NCBI RefSeq assembly: GCF_001941825.1
Contig: NZ_CP019038.1
Location: forward strand, 3,162,001 to 3,226,000
DNA: 64,000 nt
Direction: 5' to 3'
Origin: Massilia putida
Lineage (GTDB): Bacteria; Pseudomonadota; Gammaproteobacteria; Burkholderiales; Burkholderiaceae_D
A program made the translations under genes and the position numbers. Positions within the stretch are counted from its first letter, which is position 1. Each line of letters opens with the position of its first letter. This document shows positions 48,053 to 58,898 of this stretch, one piece after another. Below the pieces are notes generated by a model, which ran no database searches, was not told where the DNA came from, and saw only the letters and a list, made by a program, of their open reading frames with translations.

Positions 48053-50098
48053 TCAGCCGCGTTTTTGCACCAGCGTCAGGATATCGTAACTTGCGACGAG
48101 TTCGTCGTTCTGATTCGTCACCTGCACGTCCCACGCGACCACGCCCTGCCCGCGCCCCTGGTCGTCCGTGCGGTTGCGGTCGACCTTGCGCTTGCACGTG
48201 AGGCGCGCGCGGATGGTGTCGCCGATCGCCACCGGCGCCACGAAGCGCAGGTTGTCGAGGCCGTAGTTCGCCAGCACGGGCCCCGGTGCCGGCGACACGA
48301 ACAGGCCCGCCGCCGCCGACAGCACGAAATAGCCGTGCGCGATGCGCTTGCCGAACTGCGTGTCCCGCGCCGCGATCTCGTCGAAGTGCATGTAGAAATA
48401 ATCGCCCGAGACGCCGCCGAAGTTGACGATGTCCGCCTCGCTGACGGTGCGGCGGTGCGTCAGCAGCGAGTGGCCGATCTCCAGGTCTTCGAAATAACGG
48501 CGGAACGGGTGCACCTCCGATTCCTTGACGGCCGCGCCGCGCACATACTCGCCCGTGACGGCCGCCAGCATCGTCGGCGAACCTTGCACCGCCGCGCGCT
48601 GCAGGAAATGTTTGACCGCGCGGATACCGCCGAGTTCCTCGCCGCCGCCGGCGCGGCCCGGACCGCCGTGCTTGAGCATCGGCAGCGGCGAGCCGTGGCC
48701 GGTCGAATCGACGGCCGCGACGCGGTCGAGGATGTGCACGCGGCCATGCGACGCGGCCGCCACGGGCACGGCGTGCGCCGCGATGGCCGGGTCCTTCGTC
48801 ACCAGGGTCGTCACGAGGCTGCCCTTGCCGCGCGCCGCGAGCGCCAGCGCCTCGTCGATGTCGCGGTAAGTCATCATCGTGCTGACGGGGCCGAACGCCT
48901 CGACGTCGTGCACGGCATCGTTATCCATCCCGTTGCGGCACAGCAGCAGGGTCGGCGCGAAGAACGCACCGGCGGCCACACCCTCGCCGACCGGCTGAAA
49001 ACCGTCGCGGGCGCTGAACAGCACCTCGTTGCCGCGCGCAAGCATCTCGACCCGCTCGCTGACGTCGCGGTGCTGGTCCAGCGACGCGAGCGCGCCCATG
49101 CGCACGCCCTCGACCTTAGGGTTGCCCACGACGATCTTCGCGAGCCGCGCGCGCAGGCGCTCGCCGACGACGTCGACGAGGTGTTCCGGCACGATCACGC
49201 GGCGGATCGCCGTGCATTTCTGGCCCGCCTTGCCCGTCATCTCGCGTGCCACTTCCTTGACGAACAGGTCGAGCTCCTCGTCGTCCGGCGACACATCGGG
49301 TGCGAGGATCGCGGCGTTCAGCGAGTCCGCCTCCGCCGTGAACGGCACGGATTCGCGGATCAGGTTCGCATTGCCGCGCAGCTTCGCCGCCGTGTCGGCC
49401 GACCCGGTGAACGTCACCGCGTCGAAGCCGTTCAGGCGGTCCAGCAGGTCGCCGGTCGAACCAATGACGAGTTGCAGGCAGCCTTCCGGCAGCAGTTCCG
49501 ACTCCATCATCATCTTTACCACCGCATGCGTGAGATAGCTGGTGGCGGTGGCCGGCTTGGCGATGCAAGGCATGGCGGCGAGGAAGCTCGGCGCGAATTT
49601 TTCCAGCAGGCCCCAGATCGGGAAATTGAAGGCGTTGATGTGCACCGCCACGCCGCCGCGCGGCACGAGGATGTGCGTGCCCGCGAAGCCGCCCCGCTTG
49701 CCGAGCGCCATGGCCGGGCCTTCGTGCAGCACGTTCGACGACGGCAGCTCGCGCCCGCCGATGCTGGCGTAGGCGAACAGGGTGCCGATGCCGCCCTCGA
49801 CGTCGACCCAGCTGTCCGGCCGCGTGGCGCCCGTCAGGTGCGAGATCTCGTACAGTTCTTCCTTCCGCTCCATCAGGTACGCGGCCAGGGCCTTGAGGCG
49901 CTGGGCACGCTTCTGGAAGTCCATCCGCATCAGTGCCTGCACGCCCGTCTTGCGGGCATACGTGACGGCTTCGCCGAAGTCGATCTTGTCGGCGTGCGTG
50001 TGGTAGATCAGCTGGTTGTCCAGGGCGCTGTGCAGCGGCTGGTGGGCTTCGGTGCCGAGCCAGCGGCCGGCGATCAGGCTTTGCAGGGTGGGGGTCAT
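48053..50098 (-). CDS. paaZ: Bifunctional oxepin-CoA hydrolase / 3-oxo-5,6-dehydrosuberyl-CoA semialdehyde dehydrogenase
   Basis: Opens the oxepin-CoA ring and oxidises the resulting aldehyde in phenylacetate breakdown. It has 681 residues. Residues 1-520 form an aldehyde dehydrogenase with the catalytic cysteine in GKAGQKCTAIRR and the glutamate in PFTAEADSLN. Residues 535-681 form a MaoC-like (R)-hydratase domain (FGGVSGDYFYMHFDEIAARD) that carries out ring opening. It is the last gene of the paa cluster as transcribed. The fused form is the same as in E. coli, so no separate hydrolase gene is needed. Confidence 0.95.
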   Translation of the reverse strand: MTPTLQSLIAGRWLGTEAHQPLHSALDNQLIYHTHADKIDFGEAVTYARKTGVQALMRMDFQKRAQRLKALAAYLMERKEELYEISHLTGATRPDSWVDVEGGIGTLFAYASIGGRELPSSNVLHEGPAMALGKRGGFAGTHILVPRGGVAVHINAFNFPIWGLLEKFAPSFLAAMPCIAKPATATSYLTHAVVKMMMESELLPEGCLQLVIGSTGDLLDRLNGFDAVTFTGSADTAAKLRGNANLIRESVPFTAEADSLNAAILAPDVSPDDEELDLFVKEVAREMTGKAGQKCTAIRRVIVPEHLVDVVGERLRARLAKIVVGNPKVEGVRMGALASLDQHRDVSERVEMLARGNEVLFSARDGFQPVGEGVAAGAFFAPTLLLCRNGMDNDAVHDVEAFGPVSTMMTYRDIDEALALAARGKGSLVTTLVTKDPAIAAHAVPVAAASHGRVHILDRVAAVDSTGHGSPLPMLKHGGPGRAGGGEELGGIRAVKHFLQRAAVQGSPTMLAAVTGEYVRGAAVKESEVHPFRRYFEDLEIGHSLLTHRRTVSEADIVNFGGVSGDYFYMHFDEIAARDTQFGKRIAHGYFVLSAAAGLFVSPAPGPVLANYGLDNLRFVAPVAIGDTIRARLTCKRKVDRNRTDDQGRGQGVVAWDVQVTNQNDELVASYDILTLVQKRG

Positions 50099-50160
50099 TT
50101 CTCGTCTCCTCCGGTCGGGTGGATCACATCATTTGTTTGTGCGGCTTCGGTGCATCGATT

Positions 50161-50187
50161 GGGTCCCCGCGAAGGCGCGAACCCATG
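50161..50187. repeat. Partial dispersed repeat, family A copy 2 (single arm)
   Basis: GGGTCCCCGCGAAGGCGCGAACCCATG resembles one complete stem unit of family A, but the opposite arm is missing. It lies between paaZ and paaY. Confidence 0.55.
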
Positions 50188-50207
50188 CTCACTTCGCACA
50201 GACGCGG

Positions 50208-50801
50208 CTATTTTTTTGGCTTGTGCGGCTCATCGAACACGATGCGCCGCCGGTCCGGCTCCACTTCCGTCAGCGCCTCGACCTCGCGCATCGTGCGCAT
50301 CGACCTGACGTTCAGGTCGTGGTACTGCCGCGTGCCATAGCTCTTCCACGCGATCTCCTCGTCCGATACCGTCCGCACGATCTTCGCCGGTGCGCCCAGC
50401 ACCAGGCTGCGCGGCGGGATTGCCATGCCGGCTTTCACGAAGGCGGCCGCACCCACGATGGATTCCGCGCCGACGACCGCCTTGTCCATCACGACGGCAT
50501 TCATCCCGACCATCGCGTTGCGCCCCACGCGGCAGCCATGCAGCACGGCCCCGTGGCCGATGTGGCCATCCACCTCCACGACCGTGTCGTCTTCCGGAAA
50601 GCCGTGCATCACGCACGTGTCCTGCACGTTGGCGCCCTCTTCCAGGATCAGCCGGCCGAAGTCGCCGCGCAGCGACGCGAGCGGGCCGACATAGCAGCGC
50701 GGACCGACGATCACGTCGCCGATCAGCACCGCGGTCGGGTGCACGTATGCGGTCGGGTGCACGACGGGACGCAGGCCGTCGATTTCATAGACTTTGGCCA
50801 T
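50208..50801 (-). CDS. paaY: Thioesterase PaaY, gamma-carbonic-anhydrase-like hexapeptide protein
   Basis: A 197-residue left-handed beta-helix protein. Hexapeptide turns run from about residue 12 to 140, with histidines in VMHGFPE and IGHGAVLHG placed as zinc ligands. In E. coli and Pseudomonas PaaY hydrolyses dead-end CoA esters formed during phenylacetate breakdown. Two adjacent copies of the same short unit ([12 protein letters not shown]) near the start are a normal repeat of the fold. The ATG is 1 bp after the paaJ stop codon. Context within the paa cluster makes the name secure. Confidence 0.88.
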   Translation of the reverse strand: MAKVYEIDGLRPVVHPTAYVHPTAVLIGDVIVGPRCYVGPLASLRGDFGRLILEEGANVQDTCVMHGFPEDDTVVEVDGHIGHGAVLHGCRVGRNAMVGMNAVVMDKAVVGAESIVGAAAFVKAGMAIPPRSLVLGAPAKIVRTVSDEEIAWKSYGTRQYHDLNVRSMRTMREVEALTEVEPDRRRIVFDEPHKPKK

Positions 50802-50802
50802 C

Positions 50803-52008
<1,206 letters not shown>

Positions 52009-52020
52009 GCTGGAATCTCC

Positions 52021-53331
52021 TTATTGGTGTTTGGGCCGCTTGTCGACCACGCGGCGCGCCTTGCCCGTCAGCGAGCGTTCGATGCCTTGCGCGGGCAACA
52101 GCTGCACGGCCGTCGTCACGCCGATATACGTCTTGATGCGGTGCTGCAGGTCGCGGGCCAGCGCATCCACGCTGTCCGTCACGCCTTCGCGCAGTTCGCA
52201 ATGCACGGCCAGCGCGTCGAGGTGCCCGTCGCGCGTGACGACGAGCTGGTAGTGCGGCGCCAGCGCCGGCATCTGCAGGATGAGTTCCTCGACCTGGCTG
52301 GGGAAGACGTTCACGCCGCGGATGATCAGCATGTCGTCCGAACGTCCGCTGATGCGGCCCATGCGGCGCATCGAACGCGCCGTCGGCGCCAGCAAACTGG
52401 TCAGGTCGCGCGTGCGGTAGCGGATGATCGGCAGCGCTTCTTTCGTGAGCGACGTGAATACGAGCTCGCCCTCTTCCCCGTCCGGCAGCACCTCGCCCGT
52501 GTCCGGGTCGATGATCTCGGGGTAGAAATGATCTTCCCAGATCACGGGGCCGTCCTTCGCTTCGATGCATTCGCTGGCCACGCCGGGGCCCATCACTTCC
52601 GAGAGACCGTAGATGTCGACGGCATCGATACCCGCGCGTTCCTCGATTTCGCGGCGCATGGCGTCCGTCCACGGCTCGGCGCCGAAGATGCCCACCTTGA
52701 GCGACGACGCGGCCGGATCGAGCCCTTGGCGCTTGAATTCCTCGACGATGTTGAGCATGTACGACGGCGTCACCATGATGATCGAAGGCTTGAAATCCTG
52801 GATCAGCTGGACCTGTTTTTCCGTCTGCCCGCCCGACATCGGCACGACCGTGCAGCCGAGGCGTTCGGCGCCGTAGTGGGCACCGAGGCCGCCCGTGAAC
52901 AGGCCGTAGCCGTAGGCGATGTGGACCATGTCGCCGGGACGGCCGCCGGCCGCGCGGATCGAACGGGCGACGACGCCCGCCCACGTGTCGATGTCGCGCC
53001 GGGTGTAGCCGACGACGGTCGGCTTGCCCGTCGTGCCGGACGATGCGTGCACGCGCACGACCTGCTCGCGCGGCACGGCGAACAGGCCGAACGGATAATT
53101 GTCGCGCAGCGTCTTCTTTTCCGTGAACGGGAATTTCGCCAGGTCGGCCAGCGTTTTCAGGTCGTCCGGATGCACGCCCGCTTCATCGAACGCGCGGCGG
53201 TAGTGCGCCACGTTTTCATAGGCGTGAGTCAGGCTCCACTTGAGCCGCTCCAGTTGCAGGGCCTGCAGTTCGTCGCGGCTGGCGCGCTCGATCGGATCCA
53301 GCTCGCCGGGTTGCGGAATGCGTTGCACCAT
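52021..53331 (-). CDS. paaK: Phenylacetate-CoA ligase
   Basis: Activates phenylacetate to phenylacetyl-CoA with ATP, the entry step of the pathway. It has 436 residues. The AMP-binding P-loop is SSGTTGKPTVVGYT (about residue 90), DIYGLSEVMGPG is the A5-type motif and GRSDDMLIIRGVNVFPSQVE the A8 hinge. The length matches PaaK and is shorter than general acyl-CoA synthetases. A GGAG ribosome site precedes the start. Confidence 0.96.
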   Translation of the reverse strand: MVQRIPQPGELDPIERASRDELQALQLERLKWSLTHAYENVAHYRRAFDEAGVHPDDLKTLADLAKFPFTEKKTLRDNYPFGLFAVPREQVVRVHASSGTTGKPTVVGYTRRDIDTWAGVVARSIRAAGGRPGDMVHIAYGYGLFTGGLGAHYGAERLGCTVVPMSGGQTEKQVQLIQDFKPSIIMVTPSYMLNIVEEFKRQGLDPAASSLKVGIFGAEPWTDAMRREIEERAGIDAVDIYGLSEVMGPGVASECIEAKDGPVIWEDHFYPEIIDPDTGEVLPDGEEGELVFTSLTKEALPIIRYRTRDLTSLLAPTARSMRRMGRISGRSDDMLIIRGVNVFPSQVEELILQMPALAPHYQLVVTRDGHLDALAVHCELREGVTDSVDALARDLQHRIKTYIGVTTAVQLLPAQGIERSLTGKARRVVDKRPKHQ

Positions 53332-53346
53332 CGTTGTCTCCTCCGT

Positions 53347-53799
53347 TTACATGTCCACCGGTGCGACGTGGCCGGCGACGCGATGCGACTTCCCTCGGAA
53401 CAGGGCGACCTTGCGCCCGTCCGCGTCCGTCACGACCACGTCGTAGACGCCCGTCTTGCCGGACAGAGCCTGCTCGACCGCTTCGGCCACGAGCACGTCG
53501 CCCGCGCGACCCGGCGCGAGATAGTCGATCGTGCAGCCGGCGCCCACGGTATTGAAATTGTGCGAATTGCAAGCGAACGCGAAGGCGCTGTCGGCCAGCA
53601 TGAAGATGTAGCCGCCGTGGCAGGTGCCGTGGCCGTTCAGCATGTCCTCGCGCACCCGCATGCGCATGCGGGCGTAGCCGGGACGGATTTCATCGAGCGT
53701 CATGCCCAATGCCTGGCTGGCCGGATCGCGTTCGTACATCGTTTTGCCGGCCAGCTCGGCCAACGCCTGCTTTTGCTCCATGATTTGATCACTGTGCAT
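53347..53799 (-). CDS. paaI: Hotdog-fold thioesterase PaaI
   Basis: Hydrolyses phenylacetyl-CoA and ring-hydroxylated CoA esters to recover CoA. It has 150 residues from 53799. The active-site segment NGHGTCHGGYIFMLADSAFAF is typical of PaaI-type hotdog thioesterases. The start overlaps the paaH end by 11 bp; a second in-frame ATG six codons later is possible. It is the eighth gene in transcription order of the cluster. Confidence 0.92.
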   Translation of the reverse strand: MHSDQIMEQKQALAELAGKTMYERDPASQALGMTLDEIRPGYARMRMRVREDMLNGHGTCHGGYIFMLADSAFAFACNSHNFNTVGAGCTIDYLAPGRAGDVLVAEAVEQALSGKTGVYDVVVTDADGRKVALFRGKSHRVAGHVAPVDM

Positions 53800-55297
53800 G
53801 GATGCGCGCTCCATCAGGGTTCGCGGCCAGCTTGCGGCGCAGCAGCGGCGATACGCGGTAGCGGTCCTCGCCATACGTCGCGCCGAGGTTGGACAGCACG
53901 GTGAACACATGACGCAAGCCGACGGCATCGGCCCACGCCAGCGGTCCACGCGGATAGTTCACGCCCTTCTGCATCGCGATGTCGACGGCCGCCGCGGAGC
54001 ACACGCCCTGGTTGACGGCGTCGAGCGCCTCGTTGGCCAGCATGGCGACGGTGCGCATCACGGCCATGCCGGGCACGTCGTCCAGGCGCGACACCGTGAA
54101 GCCGGCTTTCTGGAACACGCCGACGGCCGCGTTCCATGCGGCGTCGCTGCACTGGTCCGCGCGCGCCAACGCGATGCGCGTGGCGTTGGCCGGGTCGAGC
54201 AGCAGGTCGAACAGGATCGTGTCCGGGCGGCCGTCATCGCATGCGCGCTGCGTGGCGCTGCGGCCGTCCGTCAGGAAGATGGCGGCGGCGCCCTTCGAAT
54301 CGACCGCGATGCCGGCTTCGCGCAAGCGCGCCTCGAGGGCAGCGGTCAGCGGATCGGCGCCACCCAGCGCCACCTGCGCTGGACACGGCTGCGCCCTTTC
54401 GGCCTGCGCCTGCGGCATCGGCACGCCCTCGCCATAACGGTAAAAGCCGCGCCCCGTCTTGCGGCCCAGGAAGCCGGCATTCACCAGTTCCTGCTGTACG
54501 ACGGACGGTGCGAAGCGCGGATCGCCGTAATAGGCATGGAAGACGGATTGCGTGACGGCGTAATTGACGTCGTGGCCGATCAGGTCCATCAGTTCGAAGG
54601 GACCCATGCGGAAACCGCCGCAGTCGCGCAGCACGGCGTCGATCGTGGCCGGGTCGGCGGCGCGTTCCAGCAGCAGGCGCAGCGCCTCCGCATAGTAGGG
54701 CCGCGCCACGCGGTTGACGATGAAGCCCGGCGTGGACTTCGCGTGAACAGGGCTCTTGCCCCAGGCGGCGGCCGTCGCATGGACCGTGTCGGCGACGGCC
54801 TTGTCGGTGGCGACGCCGGAAATCACTTCCACCAACGCCATCAGCGGCACCGGATTGAAGAAATGCATGCCGGCGAGGCGTTCCGGGCGTTTCAATGTCG
54901 CGCCGATCGCCGTCACGGAGATCGACGACGTGTTCGTCGTGAGGATGCAATCCGGGCCGACGACGTCTTCCAGTTCCGCGAACAGGTCTCGCTTGACGTC
55001 GAGATCTTCGACCACCGCCTCGACCACCAGCGCGGCATCCTTCGCTTCTTCCAGCGCGCGCATGGGGTGCACGCGCTCGCGGGCGAGATCCGCTTCCGCC
55101 GCGCCCATGCGGCCTTTTTCGACGAGACGGGCGAGGGCCTTGCCGATGCCGGCGATGGCCTGTGCGACGGCGTCCGGACGGGTGTCGTACAGGCGCACGG
55201 TGTGCCCGGCCACGGCCGCCACCTGGGCGATGCCGGAGCCCATCGCGCCGCTGCCGATGACGGCGACGACGCTGTTCTTGTCCAATGCCTGGGCCAT
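53789..55297 (-). CDS. paaH: 3-hydroxyadipyl-CoA dehydrogenase
   Basis: Oxidises 3-hydroxyadipyl-CoA with NAD+. It has 502 residues. A Rossmann nucleotide site VIGSGAMGSGIAQVAAVAGH opens the protein, and the catalytic histidine-glutamate pair lies in GMHFFNPVPLMALVEVISG. A first C-terminal 3HCDH domain (about 190-290) is followed by a linker and a second one (about 400-495), the long form seen in PaaH. No hydratase domain is fused to it. Confidence 0.95.
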   Translation of the reverse strand: MAQALDKNSVVAVIGSGAMGSGIAQVAAVAGHTVRLYDTRPDAVAQAIAGIGKALARLVEKGRMGAAEADLARERVHPMRALEEAKDAALVVEAVVEDLDVKRDLFAELEDVVGPDCILTTNTSSISVTAIGATLKRPERLAGMHFFNPVPLMALVEVISGVATDKAVADTVHATAAAWGKSPVHAKSTPGFIVNRVARPYYAEALRLLLERAADPATIDAVLRDCGGFRMGPFELMDLIGHDVNYAVTQSVFHAYYGDPRFAPSVVQQELVNAGFLGRKTGRGFYRYGEGVPMPQAQAERAQPCPAQVALGGADPLTAALEARLREAGIAVDSKGAAAIFLTDGRSATQRACDDGRPDTILFDLLLDPANATRIALARADQCSDAAWNAAVGVFQKAGFTVSRLDDVPGMAVMRTVAMLANEALDAVNQGVCSAAAVDIAMQKGVNYPRGPLAWADAVGLRHVFTVLSNLGATYGEDRYRVSPLLRRKLAANPDGARIHAQ

Positions 55298-55298
55298 C

Positions 55299-56090
55299 TT
55301 ATTCTCCCTTGAACTCGGGCTGGCGCTTGGCGACGAATGCGGCGACGCCTTCGCGGTAATCGTGGCTGTAGCCCAGTTCGCGCATCATGCCCGCTTCCAG
55401 GTGCAGCTGCTGTTCCAGCGTATTCGTCCAGCTTTCCAGCATGGCGCGCTTCGTGAACGCCAGGCCTTTCGTCGGCGCGGCGGCGAAGCGGCGGGCCATG
55501 GCCAGCGCCTCGTCCATCAGCGACTCATCGGGCACGCAGCGCCAGATCAGGCCCCATTCCTCGGCCTTTTCGGCCGGCAGCTTGTCGCCCAGCAGCGCGA
55601 GGCCCATCGCGCGGGCCGGACCGATCAGGCGCGGCAGTACCCACGTGCCGCCCGTGTCCGGGATCAGGCCCAGCTTGCAGAACGCTTCGATGAAGCTGGC
55701 CGACTTCGCGGCCAGCACGATGTCGCACGCGAGCGCCAGGTTGGCGCCAGCGCCCGCGGCCACGCCGTTGACGGCGCAGATCACGGGCAGCGGCAGACTG
55801 CGCAAGGTCAGCACGAGCGGTGCATAGAGTTTTTCGACGGATTCGCCCAGGTCGACGCCCGGCGCGCCCGGCTCGACGGCGCGGTCGTTCAAGTCCTGGC
55901 CGGCGCAGAAACCGCGGCCGGCGCCCGTCAGCAGCAGCACGCGCACGCTCTTGTCGTCTTCCACGCGCTTGAGCGCATCGCGCACTTCGAGGTGCATCGC
56001 CTGCGTGAAGCTGTTCAGGCGCTCGGGGCGGTTCAACGTCAGCGTGGCGATGCCCGAGTCGATGGTGAATTGGATGGTCTCGTAGGTCAT
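55299..56090 (-). CDS. paaG: 1,2-epoxyphenylacetyl-CoA isomerase
   Basis: Converts ring-1,2-epoxyphenylacetyl-CoA to oxepin-CoA; also shifts double bonds in a later intermediate. It has 263 residues of the crotonase fold: NRPERLNSFTQAMH near the start, the oxyanion-hole segments GAGRGFCAGQDLND and AAGAGANLALACD, and the acidic catalytic residue in FCKLGLIPDTGG. The DTGG motif is typical of PaaG. The start at 56090 follows AAAGGAG. No second crotonase gene (paaF) is next to it. Confidence 0.93.
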   Translation of the reverse strand: MTYETIQFTIDSGIATLTLNRPERLNSFTQAMHLEVRDALKRVEDDKSVRVLLLTGAGRGFCAGQDLNDRAVEPGAPGVDLGESVEKLYAPLVLTLRSLPLPVICAVNGVAAGAGANLALACDIVLAAKSASFIEAFCKLGLIPDTGGTWVLPRLIGPARAMGLALLGDKLPAEKAEEWGLIWRCVPDESLMDEALAMARRFAAAPTKGLAFTKRAMLESWTNTLEQQLHLEAGMMRELGYSHDYREGVAAFVAKRQPEFKGE

Positions 56091-56108
56091 GGGTGTCTCC
56101 TTTAACCT

Positions 56109-56188
56109 CGTCATTCCCGCGGAAGCGGGACTCCATACGACGTCCGCGTTCATGTTCAGCATGGACTCCCGCCTGCGCGGGAATGACG
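56109..56188. repeat. Dispersed inverted repeat, family A copy 3, inside the paa operon
   Basis: Arms CGTCATTCCCGCGGAAGCGG (start at 56109) and CCGCCTGCGCGGGAATGACG (end at 56188), plus GACTCCAT/ATGGACTC inner ends, enclose a 24-nt centre. It occupies the whole gap between paaE and paaG. Confidence 0.85.
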
Positions 56189-56207
56189 GTTTCTGTTTTG
56201 TCGGCGT

Positions 56208-57287
56208 TTACTCAATCACGTCGAAATCGACGACGACCTTGTCCGTCACCGGAAAACTCTGGCAGCTCAGCACGAAGCCGCGCGCGACTTCGTAGTCTTC
56301 CAGCGCATAGTTGACGTCCATGTCCACCTGCCCCTCGCGCACCTTGCAGCGGCACGTCGAGCACACGCCACCCTTGCAGGAGTAACGCATGTCGAGGCCC
56401 GCGCGCAGGCCGGCGTCGAGGATCGATTCCTTGTCGCGGTCCATCGTGAAGCTGGCGTGGTTGCCGTCCATGACCACGGTGACTTCGGTCAAGTGATGCG
56501 CTTCGTCCGCGGTCTGGCGGCGCGGCTTGCGCGGTGCCTGCGCGGCGCCGGCGGCGAACAGCTCGATGCGGATGCGCTCTTTCGGCATACCCGCTTCCTG
56601 CAACGCGGCGGACACGCCGTGCATCATGTCTTCCGGGCCGCAGATGAACGCGTAGTCGACGTCTTCCACGCGCAACCAGTGCCGGAACAGCTGGCGGCAT
56701 TTGTCCTGCGTGATGCGGCCGTTGAACAGCTCGATGTCCTGCTGCTCGCGGCTCATCACGTAGACGAGGTTCAGGCGCTCCAGGTACTGGTCCTTCAGCT
56801 CGGCCAGCTCGTCGCGGAAGATCACGGACGACGATGCGCGGTTCCCGCACAACACGGTGAAGCGGCTGTGCGGCTCGGCGATCAGGGTCGTCTTGACGAT
56901 CGAGAGGATCGGCGTGATGCCGCTGCCGGCGGCGAACGCCAGGTAGTGGCGCCGGCTGTCGGGTTCGAGCGGCAGGTTGAAGCGGCCTTCCGGCGGCATC
57001 ACGTCGAGCGTGACACCAGGGCGAATACATTCGTTGGCCCAGGTCGAGAACAGGCCGCCCTGCACGCGCTTGATGGCCACGCGCAGGCGATCGTCCTGCA
57101 CGGCCGAGCAGATGGAGTAGGAGCGGCGCACGTCCTCGCCGTCGATCATCGCGCGCAAGGTCAGGTGCTGGCCCTGGCGGTACTGGAAGGCCTCGCGCAT
57201 CTCGGGCGGCACGTCGAAGGTGACGGCGATGGCGTCGCGCGTCTCGTGCTTCACGTTCGCCACGGTCAATGGGTAGAACTTGCTCAT
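56208..57287 (-). CDS. paaE: Phenylacetyl-CoA epoxidase reductase subunit
   Basis: Passes electrons from NADPH to the epoxidase oxygenase. It has 359 residues. The FAD domain has RRSYSICSA, the NAD(P) domain GSGITPILSIVKT, and the C-terminal plant-type [2Fe-2S] domain CKGGVCSTCRCKV with the last cysteine in LSCQSFP. The order FAD-NAD-FeS is that of PaaE. It follows paaD by 7 bp. Confidence 0.95.
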   Translation of the reverse strand: MSKFYPLTVANVKHETRDAIAVTFDVPPEMREAFQYRQGQHLTLRAMIDGEDVRRSYSICSAVQDDRLRVAIKRVQGGLFSTWANECIRPGVTLDVMPPEGRFNLPLEPDSRRHYLAFAAGSGITPILSIVKTTLIAEPHSRFTVLCGNRASSSVIFRDELAELKDQYLERLNLVYVMSREQQDIELFNGRITQDKCRQLFRHWLRVEDVDYAFICGPEDMMHGVSAALQEAGMPKERIRIELFAAGAAQAPRKPRRQTADEAHHLTEVTVVMDGNHASFTMDRDKESILDAGLRAGLDMRYSCKGGVCSTCRCKVREGQVDMDVNYALEDYEVARGFVLSCQSFPVTDKVVVDFDVIE

Positions 57288-57294
57288 GTGGGCC

Positions 57295-57816
57295 TCAATG
57301 GCATTTAAAGTAGTCGAACGGCTCGCGGCAATCGAGGCACTGGTACAGCGCCTTGCACGGGGTCGAGCCGAACTGGCTGGTCAGGCGCGTGTGCGTCGAG
57401 CCGCAGTGCGGACAGGCCACAATGGGCTGCAGGATCGCGTGGCGCTTCACGCCGTGCGCCAGCCCGCTGATGTCGATCACCTGCTGCACCGGCGGCGCGA
57501 TGCCGTAGCCCTTCAACGCCGCCTTGCCGGCGTCGCTCATCCAGTCCGTCGTCCATGCCGGCGACAGACGGGTGACGATGCGCAGCTTGTCCACGCCGCG
57601 CGCGCGCAGGGCTTTTTCGATGTCTTCCGCGATGACTTCCATGGCCGGGCAGCCGGAATACGTCGGCGTGATCGTGACGACGCACTCGCCGTCGTCCCTC
57701 ACGTCCACGGCGCGCACGATGCCCAGGTCGACGACGGAGATCACGGGGATCTCCGGGTCCGGGACCTCGCCCAGCCAGGCCCGCACCTGGTCGGCCGTGA
57801 CGGGCGACGCGGTCAT
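57295..57816 (-). CDS. paaD: Phenylacetyl-CoA epoxidase maturation subunit
   Basis: A 173-residue protein of the MIP18/DUF59 type (PDPEIPVISVVDLGIVRAVD near the start, TPTYSGCPAMEV with the conserved cysteine). The C-terminal part has CPHCGS and CLDC pairs that bind zinc or iron. PaaD is needed for epoxidase activity, probably in metal-site assembly. Its ATG overlaps the paaC stop codon by one base (TGATG). Confidence 0.93.
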   Translation of the reverse strand: MTASPVTADQVRAWLGEVPDPEIPVISVVDLGIVRAVDVRDDGECVVTITPTYSGCPAMEVIAEDIEKALRARGVDKLRIVTRLSPAWTTDWMSDAGKAALKGYGIAPPVQQVIDISGLAHGVKRHAILQPIVACPHCGSTHTRLTSQFGSTPCKALYQCLDCREPFDYFKCH

Positions 57817-58586
57817 CACCACGTCACGCCCGGATAGGCGCGCTGCAGGAACTGCATCTCGGCCAGGATGTAGCCGAGGCGTTCCGTGTGGCGGCCCTGC
57901 TTGCCGCCGCGCTGGACGTAGGCCTCAAGCGGCGGCATCGCCAACGTCGCTTCTTCGAGCACCTCGGCGACGTGGCCCAGGAAGGCGGCGCGCAGCGGCT
58001 CGGCGGCCGGTGCGACGCCCTGCTCGACCATCGCCAGGTCGACGTCGTCGTAGATGAACATCTCGCCGGCATACGTCCACAACTCGTCGAGCGCGTCCTG
58101 CATCTTGCGGTGGCTGACGTCCGTGCCGTCGCCCAGGCGCACGACGAGGTCGCCGCTGCGGCGCAGGTGGTACGTCACTTCCTTGACCGATTTTTCCGCG
58201 ATCTCGGCGATGCGGCGGTCGCTGGAGGCCAGCAGGCCGCGCATCAGGAAGTAGTGCCACGTATCGAACAGGAACTGGCGCGTCAATGTCTGCGCATAGT
58301 CGCCGTTCGGCTGCTCGACGAGCAGGCAGTTGCGGAAATCGCGGGCATCGCGCAGGTAGGCGAGGCGGTCCTCGTCGCGGCCGTGGCCTTCGATTTCGCC
58401 GGCATACGTCAGCCACAGGCGCGTCTGGCCCAGCAGGTCGAGGGCGACGTTGGTCAGCGCCATGTCCTCTTCCAGCGCCGGGCCCTTGCCGCACAGCTGC
58501 GACAGTTGCTGCGACAGGATCAGCGCGTTGTCGCCCTGGCGCAGGAGATACTCGAACTTGAACTGAGCGAACTTGTTGGCATCCAC
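57816..58586 (-). CDS. paaC: Phenylacetyl-CoA epoxidase structural subunit
   Basis: A 256-residue ferritin-like protein that forms the stable heterodimer with PaaA and lacks iron ligands of its own. The LGDGTDVSHRKMQDALDELW segment and the GQTRLWLTYAGEIEGHGRDED segment are typical. It lies directly between paaB and paaD, with 7 bp and a one-base overlap respectively. Confidence 0.95.
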   Translation of the reverse strand: MDANKFAQFKFEYLLRQGDNALILSQQLSQLCGKGPALEEDMALTNVALDLLGQTRLWLTYAGEIEGHGRDEDRLAYLRDARDFRNCLLVEQPNGDYAQTLTRQFLFDTWHYFLMRGLLASSDRRIAEIAEKSVKEVTYHLRRSGDLVVRLGDGTDVSHRKMQDALDELWTYAGEMFIYDDVDLAMVEQGVAPAAEPLRAAFLGHVAEVLEEATLAMPPLEAYVQRGGKQGRHTERLGYILAEMQFLQRAYPGVTW

Positions 58587-58593
58587 GGCAGGC

Positions 58594-58878
58594 TCACAGA
58601 TTCTTGACTTCTTCCGGCATCGGGAAGAAGGTCGGGTGGCGGTAGACCTTGCTGTTCGACGGTTCGAACAGCGCGTCCTTGTCGGCCGGGCTGGACGCGA
58701 CGATGTCGGCGGCTTTCACGACCCAGATCGACACGCCTTCGTTGCGGCGCGTGTAGACGTCGCGCGCGTTGTTGATCGCCATCTCCGCATCCGGCGCGTG
58801 CAGGCTGCCCACGTGCTTATGGGCCAGGCCGTGCTGGCTGCGGATGAAGACTTCCCACAGGGGCCATTCTTTGCTCAT
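58594..58878 (-). CDS. paaB: Phenylacetyl-CoA epoxidase subunit PaaB
   Basis: A 94-residue small subunit that bridges PaaA-PaaC dimers. The whole sequence is the single PaaB domain (KEWPLWEVFIRSQHGLAHKH at the start, ARDVYTRRNEGVSIWVV in the middle). The ATG at 58878 is taken; the frame is open further upstream only because it crosses a repeat. Confidence 0.95.
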   Translation of the reverse strand: MSKEWPLWEVFIRSQHGLAHKHVGSLHAPDAEMAINNARDVYTRRNEGVSIWVVKAADIVASSPADKDALFEPSNSKVYRHPTFFPMPEEVKNL

Positions 58879-58898
58879 TGTTGTCTCCAGTAGAACGC